Source of the DNA: Holophagaceae bacterium UBA692
Lineage (GTDB): Bacteria; Acidobacteriota; Holophagae; Holophagales; Holophagaceae
DNA: 15,678 nucleotides
Assembly (NCBI GenBank): GCA_002297665.1
Contig: DBMS01000204.1
Span: 1,737-17,414, forward strand
Direction: 5' to 3'
The first letter of the stretch is position 1. The number at the start of each line of letters is the position of its first letter. The translations under genes were made by a program, and so were the position numbers. The notes under the pieces are model-generated. The model was not told the origin of the DNA. It saw nothing but the letters and a program-made list of their open reading frames with translations, and ran no database searches. This document shows, one piece after another, positions 13,931 to 15,678 of this stretch.

Positions 13931-15046
13931 GTGTCGCACCTTCTCTCCCACTACAAGATCCTGGACTTCTCCCGCATCCTGGCGGGACCGTTCGCGTCGC
14001 AGCTGCTGGCGGACTTCGGCGCCGAGGTCCTGAAGATCGAGCCGCCTTCCGGGGACCCCACCCGGGGCTGGGGCCCGCCCTTCGAGGCGGGCACGGGCGA
14101 GAGCGCCTACTTCCGCTGCGCCAACCGCGGCAAGCGGAGCCTGGCCATGGACCTGGAGGACGAGGGCTGCCGGGCCACCCTGGCCGAGCTCATGACCTCC
14201 GCCGACGTCCTGGTGGAGAACTTCCTGCCGGATTCCGCCGAGGCCCTGGGGCTCACGTGGGAACGGATCCACGACCGCTACCCCAAGCTCATCGTGGCCT
14301 CGGTGCGCGGCTTCGCCTCCGACGTGCCCGCCGCCAGGCGCCCCGGCTACGATTTCGTGCTGCAGGCCGAGAGCGGCCTCATGTCCATCACCGGCGAGGC
14401 TCCCGGCGCGCCCATGAAGACGGGCGTGGCCGTGGTCGACGTCATCGCCGGCCTGTACCTCGCCAACGGGATCCAGGCCGCCATGCTCCACCGGGAGCGC
14501 ACCGGCGAGGCCGTCCACGTGGAGGTGCCCCTCATGGAGGCCGCCCTGGCCTCCCTGGTGAACGTGGCGGCCGAGACCCTCATGACCGGCGAGGCCCCGC
14601 GGCGCATGGGCAACGGGCATCCCCACATCGTCCCCTACCAGACCTTCGCGTGCAGCGACGGCGACATCGCCCTGGGCTGCGGAAGCGACCGCCAGTTCGA
14701 GGTGCTCGCCCTGTGGGCGGGCATCGACCTGGAACGCGAGCCCGGGTGGCGCACCAACCGGGGCAGGGTCACGGACCGGGAGCGGCTCCTGCCGGTCCTG
14801 GAGGCCCATTTCCGCGCCACCTCGGTGGAGGCCGCCACCACCTTCTGCGACCACCACGCCATTCCCGCCAGCCGCGTGCGCGCCGTGGACGACGTCCTCT
14901 TCCGCGAGGCGGGCAACCTCCACCACCTCGTCACGACCCTCTACGACGAGGCCGGGGGCCGCATGATCCCCATGCTGGCCTCGCCCGTGCTCTTCAACGA
15001 CCTGCGGGCCCGGTCCCGGATCCCGCCCCCCCGGCTCCCGGAATGA
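13931..15046 (+). CDS. CaiB/BaiF class III CoA-transferase
   Basis: The 371-residue product is a family III CoA-transferase, which moves CoA between carboxylic acids through an aspartyl-CoA thioester. The N-terminal KILDFSRILAGPFASQLLADFGAEVLKIEPPSGD is the family signature. Asp170 in GVAVVDVIAG corresponds to the catalytic Asp169 of formyl-CoA transferase. Further matches are ANRGKRSLAMDL, VLVENFLPDSAEALGL and RPGYDFVLQAESGLMSITG. The acyl substrate cannot be predicted; at 371 residues it is shorter than formyl-CoA transferase (about 428). The GTG at 13931 is chosen because MSHLLSHYKILDF aligns with the usual family N-terminus. There is no good Shine-Dalgarno, and coupling to the upstream stop 10 bases away is likely. 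Its stop overlaps the next ATG by 4 bases. Confidence 0.9.
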   Translation: MSHLLSHYKILDFSRILAGPFASQLLADFGAEVLKIEPPSGDPTRGWGPPFEAGTGESAYFRCANRGKRSLAMDLEDEGCRATLAELMTSADVLVENFLPDSAEALGLTWERIHDRYPKLIVASVRGFASDVPAARRPGYDFVLQAESGLMSITGEAPGAPMKTGVAVVDVIAGLYLANGIQAAMLHRERTGEAVHVEVPLMEAALASLVNVAAETLMTGEAPRRMGNGHPHIVPYQTFACSDGDIALGCGSDRQFEVLALWAGIDLEREPGWRTNRGRVTDRERLLPVLEAHFRATSVEAATTFCDHHAIPASRVRAVDDVLFREAGNLHHLVTTLYDEAGGRMIPMLASPVLFNDLRARSRIPPPRLPE

Positions 15047-15438
15047 GGCGCCCCAGTTCCCGGGACCTCGTCCCCCTGCGGGAGGCCTCAGGCCTCCCCG
15101 CGGATCCCCAGGCCCGCATCGAGGCCCGCCTGCGCCACGGCTGGCTCCTGGTGGTGGGCCCCGCCCTGGTCAAGCACACCCGGCTCCTGCGCGTGAGCCG
15201 GGGAACCCTGGTGGTGGGCTGCTGGCAGCCCCGGATCATCCCCAGCCTGCGGGCCTCCGCGCAGGCCGTGTGGCCCCAGGTGCAGGAGCGCCTGCAGCGC
15301 CTGTGGAAACTCCACGTCCACGCCATGGAGATCGTCCCCTGCGACCCCCCCGAGGCCGAACACCCCGCGCCCCCCCGCCGCGAACCCGACGCCTTCAAGG
15401 CCGTCCTTGAGCTTTTGAGGACCCGCCAGAAAGGGTGA
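15043..15438 (+). CDS. DUF721/DciA-like protein
   Basis: The 131-residue product has the compact alpha/beta layout of DUF721/DciA: WLLVVGPALVKHTRLLRVSRGTLVVGCWQPRIIPSLRASAQAVWPQVQERL (34-84) follows the typical 'W..vVG..l..ht....l..g.L.V......~~~L......i...l'. DciA is the ancestral loader that helps place the DnaB replicative helicase in bacteria lacking DnaC. Only the domain resemblance is visible here. The C-terminal tail (100-131) is Pro- and Arg-rich and probably disordered. The ATG overlaps the CoA-transferase stop (ATGA), so it is the last gene of a coupled three-gene operon. The tRNA begins 41 bases after its stop. Confidence 0.68.
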   Translation: MRRPSSRDLVPLREASGLPADPQARIEARLRHGWLLVVGPALVKHTRLLRVSRGTLVVGCWQPRIIPSLRASAQAVWPQVQERLQRLWKLHVHAMEIVPCDPPEAEHPAPPRREPDAFKAVLELLRTRQKG

Positions 15439-15468
15439 TGGACCCGGAGGCCCGGTTCAGGTTAAGAT
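15439..15468 (+). promoter_or_regulatory. Candidate tRNA-Pro promoter
   Basis: TGGACC (15439-15444, 4 of 6) and TAAGAT (15463-15468, 4 of 6) are 18 bases apart, with the mature tRNA starting 11 bases after the -10. The position is right and the matches are moderate; read-through from the upstream operon is also possible. Confidence 0.35.
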
Positions 15469-15478
15469 CGATGCTTCG

Positions 15479-15556
<78 letters not shown>

Positions 15557-15564
15557 ATAAGACC

Positions 15565-15600
15565 AAAGGGGGAGTAACCAACCGGTTGCTCCCCCTTTTC
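15565..15600 (+). terminator. Strong intrinsic terminator after tRNA-Pro
   Basis: AAAGGGGGAG (15565-15574) pairs with CTCCCCCTTT (15589-15598), and pairing continues inward (TAACC with GGTTG) to a 4-base loop AACC, about 15 pairs in all. It ends in TTTT before C15600. The A-run on the other flank means it could work in both directions. Confidence 0.88.
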
Positions 15601-15626
15601 GTCGGGGAAAAGATTCGGACTTCCGA
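15601..15626 (-). repeat. Inverted partial copy of the tRNA-Pro 3' end
   Basis: Read on the minus strand, these 26 bases match the tRNA segment 15527-15554 at 24 positions, with 2 mismatches and a 2-base gap. They include the T-arm (TCGGAAGT, then CGAATCTT) and CCCCGAC of the acceptor end. There is no room for a complete minus-strand tRNA: the copy has only the 3' end and lacks the CCA pairing partner. Together with the terminator it forms one long palindrome centred near 15581. Confidence 0.75.
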
Positions 15627-15657
15627 TCGGCAATGGCGCGCAGGTAGGGGAAGGCAT

Positions 15658-15678
15658 CGACGCTGCGGGGCAGCGTCG
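15658..15678. repeat. Perfect 9-bp hairpin at window end
   Basis: CGACGCTGC (15658-15666) and GCAGCGTCG (15670-15678) are perfectly complementary around GGG. It ends exactly at the window edge, so its full extent and role cannot be judged. Confidence 0.5.

Overview
The window is high-GC bacterial chromosome, with strong G/C preference at third codon positions and short intergenic gaps. The gene mix is a fused branched-chain 2-oxoacid dehydrogenase E1, a bacilliredoxin with a CGC motif, a DUF4403 protein, an S55-like secreted protein beside a secreted beta-propeller, and a YmdB-type phosphodiesterase. It suggests Acidobacteriota, perhaps Holophagae (Geothrix/Holophaga-like). That placement rests on remembered gene content and not on a database search. 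Every part of the window is densely coded, and no stretch over about 160 bases lacks a gene.

Left part (34-5918): an inositol monophosphatase-family gene (-) diverges from an Nfu-type Fe-S scaffold gene (+). Their gap holds a sequence resembling the IscR type 1 operator. Nfu is followed by a single-chain alpha/beta E1 of a 2-oxoacid dehydrogenase. Convergent to it is a minus-strand cluster: bacilliredoxin, a secreted DUF4403 protein and a small single-pass membrane protein, in transcription order. A very strong GC hairpin sits where the two directions meet.

Middle part (5919-9060): signal peptide peptidase SppA and a HutD/Ves-like protein are coupled by a TGATG junction and run divergently from the bacilliredoxin. 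A less GC-rich ParE/Phd-type toxin-antitoxin pair (-) with a palindromic operator follows.

Right part (9079-15678): two large secreted proteins are encoded on the minus strand. The first transcribed is a SpoIVB/S55-like protein whose Ser and His segments occur in the reverse order to SpoIVB. The second is a beta-propeller/beta-sandwich protein. Divergent from them is a compact plus-strand operon: YmdB-like metallophosphoesterase, class III CoA-transferase and a DciA-like (DUF721) protein. A tRNA-Pro(CGG) with a strong terminator comes next, followed by an inverted partial copy of the tRNA 3' end. The tRNA end, terminator and inverted copy together form one extended palindrome.

The most interesting candidates are the permuted S55-like protein with its secreted partner, the Fe-S-regulator-like box upstream of nfu-E1, and the tRNA-terminator-antitRNA palindrome.
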